Source of the DNA: Candidatus Caccousia avistercoris
Lineage (GTDB): Bacteria > Bacillota > Clostridia > Oscillospirales > Acutalibacteraceae
DNA length: 23,368 bases
Assembly (NCBI GenBank): GCA_018715025.1
Contig: DVMK01000008.1
Span: 1-23,368, forward strand
Direction: 5' to 3'
The notes beneath the pieces are model-generated. The model made no database searches, was not told the origin of the DNA, and saw nothing but the letters and a program-made list of their open reading frames with translations. The translations under genes were made by a program, and so were the position numbers. Shown piece by piece: positions 23,064-23,368 of this stretch; position 1 is the first letter of the stretch, and every line of letters starts with the position of its first letter.

Positions 23064-23368
23064 CTATTCCATTCTTGCCCGCAGCATATTGATTTCTTGC
23101 AGAAAGAGAGACGCTGCGGAAGAGAACAGGCGGTTCTTCTTCCAAACCAAAACGCTGCATGTGGTGCGCTGCGGATGAATGGGGACAAAACGCAGGTGCG
23201 GGCTGCTGTGAATTGCCAATGCGCCGTCCATGCAGAACGCACAGCCTAATCCTTCCTCTACCAACAGGGCGGCGTTGGAGAGAAGCGTATAGCGATTCTC
23301 CGCCATCTCACGGATGCGGCTGTTCAGGCTGCCAAGTCCTATCTGGGCATTCTCAATTTCTTTGGCAT
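23064..23368 (-). CDS. LysR-type transcriptional regulator, C-terminal part only
   Basis: The frame runs off the right edge of the window, so the start and the DNA-binding domain are missing. The 100 or so residues seen fit the effector-binding domain of LysR regulators: IGLGSLNSRIRE, then NAALLVEEGLGCAF and LRFVPIHPQRTTCSVLVWKK, ending with LFLQEINML. It precedes the redox operon on the same strand but is separated by a terminator, and may regulate it. Confidence 0.82.
   Translation of the reverse strand, partial: AKEIENAQIGLGSLNSRIREMAENRYTLLSNAALLVEEGLGCAFCMDGALAIHSSPHLRFVPIHPQRTTCSVLVWKKNRLFSSAASLFLQEINMLRARME

Overview
The window reads as a chromosome segment of a GC-rich, low-oxygen Firmicute, most likely a gut Clostridia (Oscillospiraceae-like; the family is inferred). 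The evidence is strong purine-rich Shine-Dalgarno sites, an EssC/YukD/WXG100 type VII secretion core, an SLH-type lipoprotein, and redox genes typical of gut Firmicutes. There are no tRNA or rRNA genes, no insertion sequences and no CRISPR array.

Region 1 (about 0.1-1.97 kb) holds a minus-strand XRE-family regulator with its own terminator. A shared divergent control region follows, with overlapping promoters, a perfect tandem 12-bp repeat and a roughly 210-nt leader containing hairpins.

Region 2 (1.97-19.4 kb) is one long plus-strand cluster. It begins with an FHA-FtsK/SpoIIIE ATPase (EssC-like), a YukD/EsaB-like ubiquitin-fold protein and two WXG100 proteins, closed by a hairpin. Next come an SLH/Big_2 lipoprotein, a protein joining a DUF6382-like domain to an FHA domain, a PP2C phosphatase, a membrane Ser/Thr kinase with TPRs, a 52-residue membrane protein that is easy to overlook, a membrane zinc-ribbon protein with 96-bp tandem repeats, a membrane VWA protein and a membrane TPR/RCC1-like protein. 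I read this as a variant Firmicutes T7SS in which the ATPase and a second FHA protein are read, and a kinase/phosphatase pair writes and erases phospho-threonine. EsaA, EssA and a canonical EssB are not recognisable, and no LXG toxin is present.

Region 3 (19.4-23.37 kb) is separated by back-to-back terminators of opposite polarity and is visibly less GC-rich. On the minus strand it holds the 3' part of a LysR regulator, a maltose/galactoside-type acetyltransferase with a very good promoter, a flavodoxin lipoprotein whose start appears disrupted by a one-base slip in an A-run, a DUF4405 membrane protein and an aldo/keto reductase. This looks like an unrelated redox operon.

All family assignments come from reading motifs by eye; no database search was run.
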